Part shown: positions 1 to 9,214 of the stretch, one piece after another
How positions within the stretch are numbered: position 1 is the first letter of the stretch
Layout of the letters: each line of letters opens with the position of its first letter
Assembly (NCBI GenBank): GCA_900546675.1
Contig: URDQ01000005.1
Coordinates: 1 to 47,526 of the forward strand
From: an uncultured Porphyromonas sp.
GTDB taxonomy: Bacteria; Bacteroidota; Bacteroidia; Bacteroidales; Porphyromonadaceae
Length of the DNA: 47,526 nt
Direction of reading: 5' to 3'
Position numbers and translations under genes: made by a program
Notes under the pieces: model-generated
Databases searched by the model: none
What the model was told of the DNA's origin: nothing
What the model saw: only the letters and a program-made list of their open reading frames with translations

Positions 1-221
1 CTTTCATAGTTGTTGGGGGTGGCTTCCCAACTGTGTACTATTTCAGGAGAGGACAAGCTGAGAAACAGACCCTTCGGCTAAACGATTCTTCCGTTGGAAC
101 TGTTTTTTGAAACTCGTATGTACTACTAAACCAATACGATACGAATGTAAGAAGGCTCAACCATCCAGAGAGGACGGCTGAGCCTTCTATTGCTCGATAA
201 AGCGGGATTACGCTGTGCGCA
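1..221. other. Non-coding left edge with gmk terminator
   Basis: I see no supported gene here. Open frames crossing this stretch are short and overlap gmk in wrong frames. The only clear structure is the inverted repeat at 150-188 downstream of gmk, listed separately. A weak GTTGGG/CCCAAC inverted repeat lies near positions 12-32 and might belong to a gene outside the window. Confidence 0.6.
150..188 (-). terminator. Hairpin downstream of gmk
   Basis: The arms AGAAGGCTCA (150-159) and TGAGCCTTCT (179-188) are exact reverse complements, and the stem continues inward with a few more pairs including a G-U. It starts about 34 bases after the gmk stop on the minus strand. There is only a short T-rich tail, so it is a plausible but not ideal intrinsic terminator. 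Confidence 0.6.
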
Positions 222-788
222 CTACTTACTGATGGTGTCGCGGATGATCTGTGCGACCTGCGAGACGCAGAGCTTAAGGTCATCGTTGACCACGGTGTGG
301 TCAAACTGCTCGGCAAAGTTGATCTCATACGAAGCACGACGCATACGCTCCTCGACTAACTCGGGACTCTCGGTGCCTCGTGACTCAAGCCGGCGACGTA
401 GCTCCGCAAAGGTGGGTGGCATAAGGAAGATGCTGACCACCTTGTCTCTGTAAGCCTCCTGGATGCGCATCGCACCGACGGCATCGACGTCAAAGAGGAT
501 GTTGCGCCCCATGGCGGCTAGCCGATCGACTTCGCTGCGGAGCGTACCGTAGTACTTGCCAGGGTAGACCTCTACATACTCGACGAGGCGGTCCTCGGCG
601 ATCAACTGCTTGAACTGCTCGGGCGTGTAGAAGTAGTACTCCACACCATGCTGCTCATTGCCTCGTGGCGGACGGCTCGTGGCGGATATGCTGAAGGAGA
701 GTCGCAGGCTCTCGTCTTGCATGAGCTGCTGGATGACGGTACTCTTGCCAGAGCCTGAGGGGGCGGAGATAAGGATGAGATGTGACAT
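222..788 (-). CDS. gmk: Guanylate kinase
   Basis: This 188-residue protein phosphorylates GMP to GDP with ATP in cytoplasmic purine nucleotide synthesis. The N-terminus carries the P-loop SAPSGSGKST (about residues 8-17), followed by the GMP-binding segment TSRPPRGNEQHGVEYYF (about 38-54) and the later RRRLESRGTES lid region. The length matches the family. It starts at ATG 788, 17 bases after the yicC stop, and is probably co-transcribed with yicC; the same neighbour order occurs in many bacteria. No anomaly is seen. Confidence 0.97.
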   Translation of the reverse strand: MSHLILISAPSGSGKSTVIQQLMQDESLRLSFSISATSRPPRGNEQHGVEYYFYTPEQFKQLIAEDRLVEYVEVYPGKYYGTLRSEVDRLAAMGRNILFDVDAVGAMRIQEAYRDKVVSIFLMPPTFAELRRRLESRGTESPELVEERMRRASYEINFAEQFDHTVVNDDLKLCVSQVAQIIRDTISK

Positions 789-805
789 AGCTTTTGTCTC
801 TTAGG

Positions 806-1699
806 TTATAGTACGTTGAGGACTTGCTCCTTGATCTGCTCTAGCTCGTCTTTCATCTGGACGACGAGCTGCTGCATGGCAGCGTTGTTGCTCTTAGAGC
901 CTAGGGTGTTGATCTCACGCCCCATCTCCTGAGCGATGAAGCCGAGCTTCTTGCCTCTAGAGGGATCGGGATCGCCTGTCTGGGCTAGCACCTCACGGAA
1001 GTAGTGGATATGGTTGGCGAGTCGGTTCTTCTCCTCGCTGATGTCTAGCTTCTCGATGTAGTAAATGAGCTCTTGCTCTAGCCTAGCCTCATCGTACTGT
1101 ATGGAGGTGAGCTGGGCTAGTCGCTCCTCGAGCTTGCTCCGAAGGTCTGTGATGCGACTCTGCTCGTAGGGATCGACCTCTGCGCGTAGGGCCTCGATGC
1201 GATCAAGCTTCTCCACAAAGATGCGCTCGAGCGATGCGCCCTCTTGCTCTCTAAAAGCGTTGAACTGGTCAACCGCCTCCCTGATAGCTTGGCTCAGGAG
1301 CTGCATATCTTCGTCGGTGAGGGGCGTCTCGTCTTGCTCTACGATGACGCCTGGGTAGCTGAGCAAGAGACGTGTCAGATCTTCGGGCTGAGGAATCCCT
1401 TCTGCCTCTATGGCGCTATGGATCTGATCATAATAAGCACGGAGCAGGGGGGCATTGATCTGTACCTGTGGGGAGGTGCCTAGCGAATTATCGGCCGTGC
1501 GAATGGTCACGTCGACCTTGCCTCTAAAGAGTGCGGGAATCAAGATGCCACGAAGCTCTATCTCTCGGTCTCGTAGGATGGAGGGGAGTCGAAGCGAGAG
1601 GTCGAGCTGCTTGCTATTGACAGAGCGGATCGAGATCTCGTAGGTGACACCCTCTAGGAGTAGCTGACTGCTACCATATCCTGTCATGGAGTAAATCAT
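806..1699 (-). CDS. yicC: YicC family endoribonuclease-like protein
   Basis: This 297-residue cytoplasmic protein begins MIYSMTGYGSS, the conserved YicC N-terminus, and ends with the DUF1732 signature (GKKLGFIAQEMGREINTLGSK near residues 245-265). Family members have been linked to RNA decay as endoribonucleases; the substrate here is unknown. The middle (about 150-240) is rich in charged helices with predicted coiled-coil character. It precedes gmk in the same orientation, and a TAnnTTTG box lies about 28 bases upstream of its start. A start at the second methionine (1687) is possible but would remove residues conserved in the family. Confidence 0.93.
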   Translation of the reverse strand: MIYSMTGYGSSQLLLEGVTYEISIRSVNSKQLDLSLRLPSILRDREIELRGILIPALFRGKVDVTIRTADNSLGTSPQVQINAPLLRAYYDQIHSAIEAEGIPQPEDLTRLLLSYPGVIVEQDETPLTDEDMQLLSQAIREAVDQFNAFREQEGASLERIFVEKLDRIEALRAEVDPYEQSRITDLRSKLEERLAQLTSIQYDEARLEQELIYYIEKLDISEEKNRLANHIHYFREVLAQTGDPDPSRGKKLGFIAQEMGREINTLGSKSNNAAMQQLVVQMKDELEQIKEQVLNVL

Positions 1700-1726
1700 A
1701 GTCTTACGCTGTATGGGGGATCAAAG

Positions 1727-1734
1727 CAAAGATA
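1727..1734 (-). promoter_or_regulatory. Putative -7 promoter box for yicC-gmk
   Basis: On the minus strand this reads TATCTTTG, a perfect TAnnTTTG match to the Bacteroidetes -7 element, 28 bases upstream of the yicC start. No good TTG -33 element was found at the usual spacing, so the call rests on the -7 box and position. Confidence 0.5.
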
Positions 1735-1781
1735 GCGTCGTACACTACCCTACTGCGTCCCTATTGACTTTTTGGGAATAG

Positions 1782-1817
1782 CAAAAAGGGGCAAAGCTTT
1801 TTGCCAAAGCCTGCCCC
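1782..1817 (-). terminator. Intrinsic terminator after secA
   Basis: GGGGCA (1788-1793) pairs with TGCCCC (1812-1817), with additional GGC/GCC pairing inside. On the minus strand the hairpin is followed directly by TTTTTG, a typical rho-independent layout. It lies 14 bases after the secA stop and before the yicC promoter, so yicC-gmk is likely a separate transcription unit. Confidence 0.75.
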
Positions 1818-1830
1818 TATATGATGATGC

Positions 1831-4800
1831 CTAGGCGTTGCGCCCGTGACAATTCTTATACTTTTTACCGCTACCGCAAGGGCATGGATCGTTGCGACCG
1901 ATCTTCTTGTCCTTGACAATAGGCTGAGCCTTAGGCTGTGAAGCCTGTGTGGCGGCTTGTCCAGCTTGACGCTGTGCCTCCTGCTGGCTAGCGATCTCGT
2001 CCTTGGTCTCACGATACTGGCTACGGTCTGTGCGTCGCTCGGCCTGCGCCTCACGAACGGAGAGACTAGAGCCAGTCTCATCGTCTGCGGGTAGCGGTAT
2101 GCGACCACGCGTGAGGATCGTAGCGGTCTTGCGGTTGAGCCCGTCAAGCATGTCGCTAAAGAGGTCGTAAGACTCTAGCTTGTAGATGAGGAGAGGATCC
2201 TTGTTCTCATAGCTAGCGTTTTGCACGGAGTTGCGTAGCTCGTCCATCTCACGGAGGTGCTCCTTCCAGGCGTCATCCAGGGTGTAGAGCATAATCGTCT
2301 TGTGAAACTCCTTGACGATGCTCTTGCCCTCGGTGCGGTCTGCCTCGGCGAGGTCGCAAGGGATGTTGTACACCTTATTACCATCCGTGATCGGGATGAT
2401 GATCCGCTTGAACTTGTCGCCCTGCGTCTCGTAGAGGTTGTGCAGGATCGGGTAAGCGACCGTGGCGATCTTCTCACCCTTGTGGTTGAGTGCCTGATAG
2501 ACTGTCTCAAAGGTTTTGTCGACCACCTCATTCGTATGAGCCGACTTAAAGGTCTCTGGCGTGAACTCAGTCTCTACGGCTAGTATCGAGAGGAGCTCAT
2601 TGCGGAAGCCCTCGTAGTCGTCTGCCTCCTTATTCTTATTGACAATCGCCTCGGTCACGTCGTAGAGCATGTTGAGCACGTCCATACCGATGCGCTCGCC
2701 CATCAAAGCGTGGCGACGCTTTTCGTAGATACCCTTACGCTGGGAGTTCATCACATCGTCGTACTCTAGGAGGCGCTTACGGATACCGAAGTTGTTCTCC
2801 TCGACCTTCTTCTGAGCCCGCTCTACAGAGTTGCTGAGCATCTTATTCTCGAGGGCATCTCCCTCTTCGAAGCCCATACGATCCATCAGCGAAGCAATAC
2901 GATCACTCGCAAAGAGTCGCATCAGGTGATCCTCTAGCGAGATAAAGAAGACCGAGCTACCGGGGTCTCCCTGACGACCAGCACGACCACGCAACTGTCT
3001 ATCCACACGGCGTGACTCATGTCGCTCTGTACCGATGATGGCTAGTCCACCAGCCTCACGCACCTCTGGCGAGAGCTTGATATCGGTACCACGACCAGCC
3101 ATGTTGGTTGCGATAGTTACGGTACCAGCTTGACCAGCCTGAGCGACGATGTCGGCCTCCTTCTGGTGTAGCTTAGCATTGAGTACCTGGTGGGGGATCT
3201 TGCGCAGCGAAAGCATACGACTGAGCAACTCACTGATGTCGACCGAAGTGGTACCTACTAGCACAGGACGACCAGCTGCTATGAGCCGCTCAATCTCCTC
3301 GATGACAGCATTGTACTTCTCACGAGCCGTCTTGTAGATACGATCGTTCTGATCATCACGGATCACGGGGCGATTGGTCGGGATGACTACCACGTCAAGC
3401 TTGTAGATGTCCCAAAACTCTCCCGCCTCGGTCTCAGCCGTACCGGTCATACCAGCCAGCTTGTGGTACATACGGAAGTAGTTTTGCAGGGTAATGGTCG
3501 CAAAGGTCTGCGTAGCTGCCTCGACCTTGACCCGCTCCTTAGCCTCGATAGCTTGGTGCAGACCATCTGAGTAGCGACGACCATCCATGAGACGACCGGT
3601 CTGCTCATCGACGATCATCACCTTATTGTCCATCACCACATACTGATCATCACGCTCGAAGAGAGCGTAAGCCTTAAAGAGCTGATTGACCGTGTGGACA
3701 CGCTCGCTCTTGATAGCATAGTTGGTGATTAGCTCGTCCTTCTTAGCAGCATACTCAGAGGGAGGGAGACCCTCACCCTCCAGCTCTGCTAGCTGAGAGG
3801 CAATGTCTGGGAGGACAAAGAAAGAGGCATCTTCTGCACCCTTCGAAAGCATCTCGATACCCTTATCGGTGAGGGTGATGCTATTCATCTTCTCATCGAT
3901 GACGAAGTAGAGCGGATCAGTGACGATGTGCATCTGGCGCATATTCTCCGCCATATAGATCTCCTCGGTCTTGAGCATAGAGGCTTTGATGCCTGGCTCA
4001 CTGAGGTACTTGATGAGAGGCTTGTACTTAGGCAGTCCCTTGAAGACACGGAAGAGGAGTAGGAAGCCCTCGTCTACCTCTTTCTTGTCTTCGCTCGCTA
4101 TCTTTTTCTTTGCCTCTACGAGTAGCTTAGAGACGAAGTCCTTCTGAGCGTTGACTACCTTCTCAACATTGGGCAGGTACTCCTCAAAGAGCTGATCCTC
4201 TCCCTGAGGCGTAGGACCAGATATGATCAGAGGCGTACGGGCATCGTCGATAAGGACCGAGTCCACCTCATCCACAATGGCGTAGTTGTGCGGACGCTGA
4301 ACGAGGTCCGAGGGGGCTGTCGCCATATTGTCTCTCAGGTAGTCAAAGCCGAACTCATTGTTCGTACCGAAGGTGATGTCCGCATTGTAAGCCTTGCGGC
4401 GCCCCTCGCTGTTGGGCTTGTGCTTGTCGATACAGTCGACACTCAGCCCGTGGAACATATAGAGCGGTCCCATCCACTCGGAGTCACGCTTAGCCAGATA
4501 GTCATTGACCGTGACCACATGGACACCATTGCCTGGTAGCGCATTGAGGAAGACAGGTAGGGTAGCTACGAGCGTTTTACCTTCACCTGTCGCCATCTCG
4601 GCTATCTTACCCTTGTGCAGTACGACACCACCGATGAGCTGTACATCGTAGTGTACCATATCCCAAGTGATCTCATTGCCTCCTGCTACCCAGTGGTTGT
4701 GGTAGATCGCCTTGTCGCCATCGATCTCCACAAAGTCGTGGTCTATCGATAGATCTCTATCCATCTGCGTGGCAGTGACGACGATCGTCTCATTATTGGC

Positions 4801-5163
4801 AAAGCGTCGTGCAGTCTCCTTGACAATAGCAAAGGCCGTGGGGAGTATCTCGTCGAGCTTGACCTCGATCTTCTCCAGGACGTCCTTCTCTATCTTATCA
4901 ATCTTAGACCAAGCCTCCTCACGGGCGTCTATGTCGAGATCTTCGATGCCCTCTTTGAGCTTAGCAATCTCGGCACGCTCCGTGGCAACGTACTCGTTGA
5001 TTTCGTTGCGTAGCTGCTGTGTGCGATCTCTCAGAGCATCATCGCTGAGAGCCTGTATGGAGGGTTCGACCTCCTTGATTTTCTTAATGTAGGGTGTTAT
5101 CTCCTTGAGGTCTCGCTGAGACTTACTACCAAAGAGCTTTGTGATGATATTACTGAGAGCCAT
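1831..5163 (-). CDS. secA: Preprotein translocase ATPase SecA
   Basis: SecA is the motor of the Sec translocon; it binds preproteins and drives them through SecYEG using ATP. From the start at 5163 (MALSNIITKLFGSK) the product is 1110 residues, longer than the roughly 900 of E. coli, as usual for Bacteroidota. Visible landmarks are the Walker A motif MATGEGKT (about 190-197), the DEVDS Walker B box, the helicase-type segment TNMAGRGTDIKL, QLRGRAGRQGDPG, and a C-terminal zinc-binding tail CPCGSGKKYKNCHG. An upstream ATG at 5217 would overlap the preceding gene and add 18 residues foreign to the family, so I prefer 5163; even so its first bases lie just beyond the stop of the preceding gene. 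A terminator follows. Confidence 0.97.
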   Translation of the reverse strand: MALSNIITKLFGSKSQRDLKEITPYIKKIKEVEPSIQALSDDALRDRTQQLRNEINEYVATERAEIAKLKEGIEDLDIDAREEAWSKIDKIEKDVLEKIEVKLDEILPTAFAIVKETARRFANNETIVVTATQMDRDLSIDHDFVEIDGDKAIYHNHWVAGGNEITWDMVHYDVQLIGGVVLHKGKIAEMATGEGKTLVATLPVFLNALPGNGVHVVTVNDYLAKRDSEWMGPLYMFHGLSVDCIDKHKPNSEGRRKAYNADITFGTNNEFGFDYLRDNMATAPSDLVQRPHNYAIVDEVDSVLIDDARTPLIISGPTPQGEDQLFEEYLPNVEKVVNAQKDFVSKLLVEAKKKIASEDKKEVDEGFLLLFRVFKGLPKYKPLIKYLSEPGIKASMLKTEEIYMAENMRQMHIVTDPLYFVIDEKMNSITLTDKGIEMLSKGAEDASFFVLPDIASQLAELEGEGLPPSEYAAKKDELITNYAIKSERVHTVNQLFKAYALFERDDQYVVMDNKVMIVDEQTGRLMDGRRYSDGLHQAIEAKERVKVEAATQTFATITLQNYFRMYHKLAGMTGTAETEAGEFWDIYKLDVVVIPTNRPVIRDDQNDRIYKTAREKYNAVIEEIERLIAAGRPVLVGTTSVDISELLSRMLSLRKIPHQVLNAKLHQKEADIVAQAGQAGTVTIATNMAGRGTDIKLSPEVREAGGLAIIGTERHESRRVDRQLRGRAGRQGDPGSSVFFISLEDHLMRLFASDRIASLMDRMGFEEGDALENKMLSNSVERAQKKVEENNFGIRKRLLEYDDVMNSQRKGIYEKRRHALMGERIGMDVLNMLYDVTEAIVNKNKEADDYEGFRNELLSILAVETEFTPETFKSAHTNEVVDKTFETVYQALNHKGEKIATVAYPILHNLYETQGDKFKRIIIPITDGNKVYNIPCDLAEADRTEGKSIVKEFHKTIMLYTLDDAWKEHLREMDELRNSVQNASYENKDPLLIYKLESYDLFSDMLDGLNRKTATILTRGRIPLPADDETGSSLSVREAQAERRTDRSQYRETKDEIASQQEAQRQAGQAATQASQPKAQPIVKDKKIGRNDPCPCGSGKKYKNCHGRNA

Positions 5164-5173
5164 AAGTGGTTGA

Positions 5174-6733
5174 TTATTTCTGATTGAATAGGGTAAAGAG
5201 TGGTGTGCCGTCAGCACTCATCGGCTGAGGGACACAGAGGAGGTATGCGAGCGAAGGGGCGACCGCGTCATACGATATAGGCTCCGTAAGCCTCTGCGAA
5301 GCTACTCCAGGAGCCATCAGGATAAAAGGAGCCGTGACACGTCGCTCTCTCTGCTGCTCGACACCTGGCTTCTCTCCCGCCACCTCTGCAAAGGGAGCCA
5401 AAGCCAATAGCACATCGCCCGCATAGCTACGATAACTATGCGAGTACAGAGGCTTAGCCCAGGCAGGCTGTGAGAGTCCCCTCTGTAGTTGATATGCGGG
5501 GATAGCCCCGATGACACCTTCCATCTCGGATACAAAAGTAGCAAGATTATTGCTCATATCCTGCATATCTACCTTCTTATCTGCTATCTCCTTCTTATTT
5601 AGGTGGAGCGTCTGGTGACTGTAGGCCATGACCCAGTCGTTGCGCCCATAGATCGCTGAGAGGTAGAGATTGGCCAGAGCAATACACTTTGCAGGGTCAA
5701 AGGTAACGACCGAGCGACGAGAAGGAGCCTTCGGCTGAGCCAAGCTCGCAACAGGGACTCCAACGATATTGAGCGCATAGTGGTCTGCACCGTACAACTC
5801 TTGTAGTAGAGCAGTGATCTGATGTACCTGCTCATTGAGCCGAGCGTAAGCATCTTGCTGCTCTGGCGAATAGTCTGCATAGGCTACTCCACGAGCGCCC
5901 ACCTCTAGGTCTAAGACCATAACGATGAGCGTAGGCGACCTGCGACGCGCTTTGTGAGCGTAGCGTATGAACTCCTTAGATAGGTCTGTAATCGCATCAT
6001 TGGCAAAGGGAGAGGTCAAGAGGTCGCTCATACGCCAAGCACCTTCGAAGGTATGCGCAAAGCCACCCTCCTTCGAGCCTTTCGAGAGAGGTTTCCAGAC
6101 GGACGGTGTAGTGCGTCCGCCCAGCGTGCGCTGCTCATTGTTTGCCTTAAGAGCCAAGGCGGGCAGACCGCCGTAGAAGTTGGTCGTAGCCCACCAGCCA
6201 CTATGCTTATCGATCCATATAGCACCCTCGGCATCGTGTCCCGCCACAGCAATCGCATCGTTGGCATGACTTGCTATCGCATAGACAATAGCATCACCCT
6301 GAGAAGAGCCCCTGAGTACATCTGTGAGCAGTTCGCTACGCAAGGTCCCCGCAGGAGCTAGCTGCTCTGCGCTGTTGATGCCCCGGTAGTCTCTATTAGC
6401 AAAGGTAGACTCCGACCGCTGCGTCATCGCATCATACCGCTCAGCTTGGTACACGCCATGTATTTCCGGCATAGCGCCAGCCGAGAGCGAAGCAAGCTGC
6501 GCCACCTCGTCTAGTAATGGGTACGGATAGCGAATGTCAGGTGCTACCGCTCCCTGCTTCATCACCCCGTTCAGACCATTGCCTCCCCACCCTGCTCGAT
6601 AACTATCCAGCAGGTCGGTGCGTAGCCCCTTGACATAGATTTGCACCAGTATGTCAGGTCTCGTGCGCTGTGCCGAGAGTGCCAGCGGTAGCAGACAGCT
6701 TAGTGTGAGGAGGAGATAGCGAATAGGTCTCAT
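5174..6733 (-). CDS. Alkaline-phosphatase-fold protein, predicted catalytically dead
   Basis: This 519-residue exported protein (signal peptide about 1-21, ending LALSAQ) resembles the PafA/nucleotide-pyrophosphatase branch of the alkaline phosphatase superfamily. The family pattern is recognisable: RPDILVQIYVKGLR at the N-terminus, AGAMPEIHGVY (about 85-95), and a C-terminal PFILMAPGVA...YDAVAPSLAYLL segment. By my hand alignment to PafA, the first metal-binding Asp is Lys35, the nucleophile Thr position is acidic (Asp75/Glu76), the Asp-x3-His pair is lost in LDLEVGARG (about 274-282), and the Asp-His of TADHG is replaced in IVGVP. It is therefore likely a pseudoenzyme in the periplasm. Its start overlaps the stop of the DUF4105 gene by one base (TGATG), and secA starts 10 bases after its stop. 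The function is unknown. Confidence 0.8.
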   Translation of the reverse strand: MRPIRYLLLTLSCLLPLALSAQRTRPDILVQIYVKGLRTDLLDSYRAGWGGNGLNGVMKQGAVAPDIRYPYPLLDEVAQLASLSAGAMPEIHGVYQAERYDAMTQRSESTFANRDYRGINSAEQLAPAGTLRSELLTDVLRGSSQGDAIVYAIASHANDAIAVAGHDAEGAIWIDKHSGWWATTNFYGGLPALALKANNEQRTLGGRTTPSVWKPLSKGSKEGGFAHTFEGAWRMSDLLTSPFANDAITDLSKEFIRYAHKARRRSPTLIVMVLDLEVGARGVAYADYSPEQQDAYARLNEQVHQITALLQELYGADHYALNIVGVPVASLAQPKAPSRRSVVTFDPAKCIALANLYLSAIYGRNDWVMAYSHQTLHLNKKEIADKKVDMQDMSNNLATFVSEMEGVIGAIPAYQLQRGLSQPAWAKPLYSHSYRSYAGDVLLALAPFAEVAGEKPGVEQQRERRVTAPFILMAPGVASQRLTEPISYDAVAPSLAYLLCVPQPMSADGTPLFTLFNQK

Positions 6734-7974
6734 CAGCGCTGTGTTTGTCGTTTAGAATAGGTCAAATAGGCCACCGAAAGGATAGCTGAGTTAATGGCAA
6801 GCAAGATAATAGGCAGCGAACTGGTCTGCACAGCACAGGCGACCAAGATTAGGAAGACCGCCACTGCCAGAGCGTTTGCCGAGTGGAAGTACCGTGCGAT
6901 GCGCTGAGCTTTGACTCCCCTACCCAAAGCAAACCAAGCCAAAAGGAGGAGTGGATGAAAGACCAGCAAGTTGTAGTTAGGATCAGTGCAGGGATGTATC
7001 GAGACGAAGGTTAGGAAGCTCAAGATGAAGCCAGCACAAGCGTAGCCCGTCATCCAAAGCAATGTCCAGTAGCGGTTACGACGCAAGTAGCACAGCACAC
7101 CCGAGACGACCAGTAGGAGCGACACCCACAGGACAGGCTCTTGCCACCAGTGAGCCACAGGTTGTGGAGCTGGTGTCGGGGTCTCATAGACTACCCGATT
7201 GCTCACAAGTGGCTTCGATCCTGTCGGAGAGACGATTGTCGCTTGCTGCAAGAGACGATCCATCTCCATCGGTAGGAAGAGCCGATCCTCGACCGTCATA
7301 ATCGTGTCGGCAGGGGCTCCCAAGGCTAGCTGTGTACCGAGACGATACCACTGATGATAGTCTGCATAGGCATCGATAAGACTGCGTAGCGACTCTTCTC
7401 TCGCCACTTGAGGTAGCTCTATGCGCCACCCCTTAGGGAGCGTTTGCTTGACAATAGAGTATGGTCGTGTAGCACAGTTGTCAAAGGCGAAGTTGTAGAG
7501 GTAGTACTTATTCTCCTCCTTAATGTTCCACGCTAAGTAACTGCGTATCGCCTCTTCCTGCTCAGGAGAGAGGTCTAGCTCCAGCTCGTAGATGTTTTGC
7601 CCATAAGCATGGTAGCGGTAGACGAAGTAGTCCCACGGCTCCTCCTGGACAAAGTAACCGTCCGTCTCACCCTTGATAAACTTTGTGTAGAAGCCTGGCT
7701 GGTCAAAGTCAAAGACCCCGTAGTTATACACATAGTCGTCCTCCAGATCCTCTAAGCTACGCACACGCATCGCTGCGTGTCCATAGATCGTGTAGGCATC
7801 TGCCTGTGAGGGGGTACAGAGTAGTATACTGATACGATGATACCCATCGGCAGTCGCACCAATCAGCGAGTCTGTACTGAGCGGTTCCTGCGCCGAGGCC
7901 GTACTGCTCAGAGCGATACAGAGCGATGCTATAAGTAGTGTGAGTCTAGTCCACACAGCGTTCATTCGTACCAT
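6733..7974 (-). CDS. lnb: DUF4105 membrane protein, probable Lnb-type lipoprotein N-acyltransferase
   Basis: This 413-residue protein has a signal peptide (about 1-28, SSTASAQ), a periplasmic DUF4105 domain (about 45-230) and about five membrane spans in the C-terminal third (about 278-405). The domain contains CTPSQADAYTIYGHAAMRV and FAFDNCATRPYS, giving the conserved His66 and Cys167 expected of its papain-like fold. DUF4105 proteins include the Bacteroides lipoprotein N-acyltransferase Lnb, which moves an acyl chain from phospholipid to the N-terminal Cys of lipoproteins; assigning that activity here is by family. It lies 47 bases after dnaJ and overlaps the next gene by one base, suggesting translational coupling. 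A start at Met4 (7965) is possible. Confidence 0.75.
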   Translation of the reverse strand: MVRMNAVWTRLTLLIASLCIALSSTASAQEPLSTDSLIGATADGYHRISILLCTPSQADAYTIYGHAAMRVRSLEDLEDDYVYNYGVFDFDQPGFYTKFIKGETDGYFVQEEPWDYFVYRYHAYGQNIYELELDLSPEQEEAIRSYLAWNIKEENKYYLYNFAFDNCATRPYSIVKQTLPKGWRIELPQVAREESLRSLIDAYADYHQWYRLGTQLALGAPADTIMTVEDRLFLPMEMDRLLQQATIVSPTGSKPLVSNRVVYETPTPAPQPVAHWWQEPVLWVSLLLVVSGVLCYLRRNRYWTLLWMTGYACAGFILSFLTFVSIHPCTDPNYNLLVFHPLLLLAWFALGRGVKAQRIARYFHSANALAVAVFLILVACAVQTSSLPIILLAINSAILSVAYLTYSKRQTQR

Positions 7975-8021
7975 ACGATTAGCGGTCTTTGTTACCTATA
8001 TATTAAGGTATAGGAGATGCC

Positions 8022-9176
8022 TTACTCAAGCATCTCCCTATACTTCTTGTCTATAGCCTGACGGTCAGCTTCCGTCGGATTAAAGTGCTCCGACTGTGCC
8101 AATTTGTCGATCAGCTTTTCATCCTCTGCAGAGGTCTGCTGTGGTATGAAGACATTCACATTGACCATCAGGTCACCACGTCCATACCCCTGTACCGAGG
8201 GAAGGCCCTTGCCCCGCATACGGAGTACCTTGCCAGGTTGCGTGCCAGGCTCTACCTTGAGCCGTGCACTACCATCGATCGTTGGCACCGTCACCTGTCC
8301 ACCACGTATCGCTGTGTGAATAGGTATGAGGAGGTTGTAGATCAGGTCATTGCCGTTGCGTATGAAGTCCTTGTGCTGCTCCTCTTGGATCACAACGAGC
8401 AGATCACCTGGTATACCATCTTGAGGGGCTGCATTACCCTTGCCCTGCAGCGTGAGCTGCATACCGCCTACGACACCCGCTGGAATGTGGAAGGAGATAA
8501 CCTCCTCACCTTGCGTCACACCCTTGCCGTGACACTTAGCACAAGGCTTCGTGACCACCTCGCCAGCGCCTCCACAGGTGGGGCAAGTGGTCTGCGTACG
8601 CATCTGACCGAAGATCGAGTTCCTCACGTCATACACGACACCAGCGCCTCCACAGGTCGAGCAGCTACGCTTGCCATCGCTCTCTGTAGTACCCTGACCA
8701 TGACAGCCATCACACTGGATCAACTTCTTGACACGTAGCTTCTTGTCTACCCCGCTATTGATATCCTCTAGCGTGAGACGCACCGTAACGCGCAAGTCGC
8801 TACCAACAGGACGCTGCGCTCTACCTGAGCCAGCGCCTCCGCCACCGAAGTAATCGCCAAAGCCACCTCCGAAGATGTCGCCAAAACGGGAGAATATATC
8901 ATCTACCGTAAAGCCGCCACCGCTGAAGCCGCCGAAGCCACCAGCTCCGTCTACGCCACTATGCCCAAACTGGTCATAGCGACTGCGCTTATCGGGATCA
9001 CTCAGCACATCATAAGCCTCCGCAACTTCCTTAAAGTGTTCCTCTGCCTCCTTGTCTCCAGGGTTGCGGTCAGGGTGATACTTTAAGGCTTGCTTGCGGT
9101 AAGCCTTCTTTATCTCATCTGCCGAAGCGTCTCGTGAGACGCCCAGCAGCTCATAGTAGTCTTTCTTCGTTACCAT
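8022..9176 (-). CDS. dnaJ: Chaperone protein DnaJ
   Basis: DnaJ is the J-domain co-chaperone that delivers unfolded clients to DnaK and stimulates its ATPase. The 384 residues show the J domain with the HPD motif (YHPDRNPGD, about 32-40), a Gly/Phe-rich linker (about 75-120), four zinc-binding CxxCxGxG repeats (CDGCHGQG, CSTCGGAG, CPTCGGAG, CAKCHGKG; about 154-225) and the C-terminal substrate domains. It follows grpE by 38 bases and is likely co-transcribed with it. Confidence 0.98.
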   Translation of the reverse strand: MVTKKDYYELLGVSRDASADEIKKAYRKQALKYHPDRNPGDKEAEEHFKEVAEAYDVLSDPDKRSRYDQFGHSGVDGAGGFGGFSGGGFTVDDIFSRFGDIFGGGFGDYFGGGGAGSGRAQRPVGSDLRVTVRLTLEDINSGVDKKLRVKKLIQCDGCHGQGTTESDGKRSCSTCGGAGVVYDVRNSIFGQMRTQTTCPTCGGAGEVVTKPCAKCHGKGVTQGEEVISFHIPAGVVGGMQLTLQGKGNAAPQDGIPGDLLVVIQEEQHKDFIRNGNDLIYNLLIPIHTAIRGGQVTVPTIDGSARLKVEPGTQPGKVLRMRGKGLPSVQGYGRGDLMVNVNVFIPQQTSAEDEKLIDKLAQSEHFNPTEADRQAIDKKYREMLE

Positions 9177-9214
9177 ATATCTATCTTGTGCAGATCAAAG
9201 CTCTAGCCTCTTAG

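Noticed and set aside
4712..5092. 126-codon plus-strand frame opposite secA
   Set aside because: It is antisense to the conserved secA N-terminus; the serine-rich product is typical of a shadow frame.
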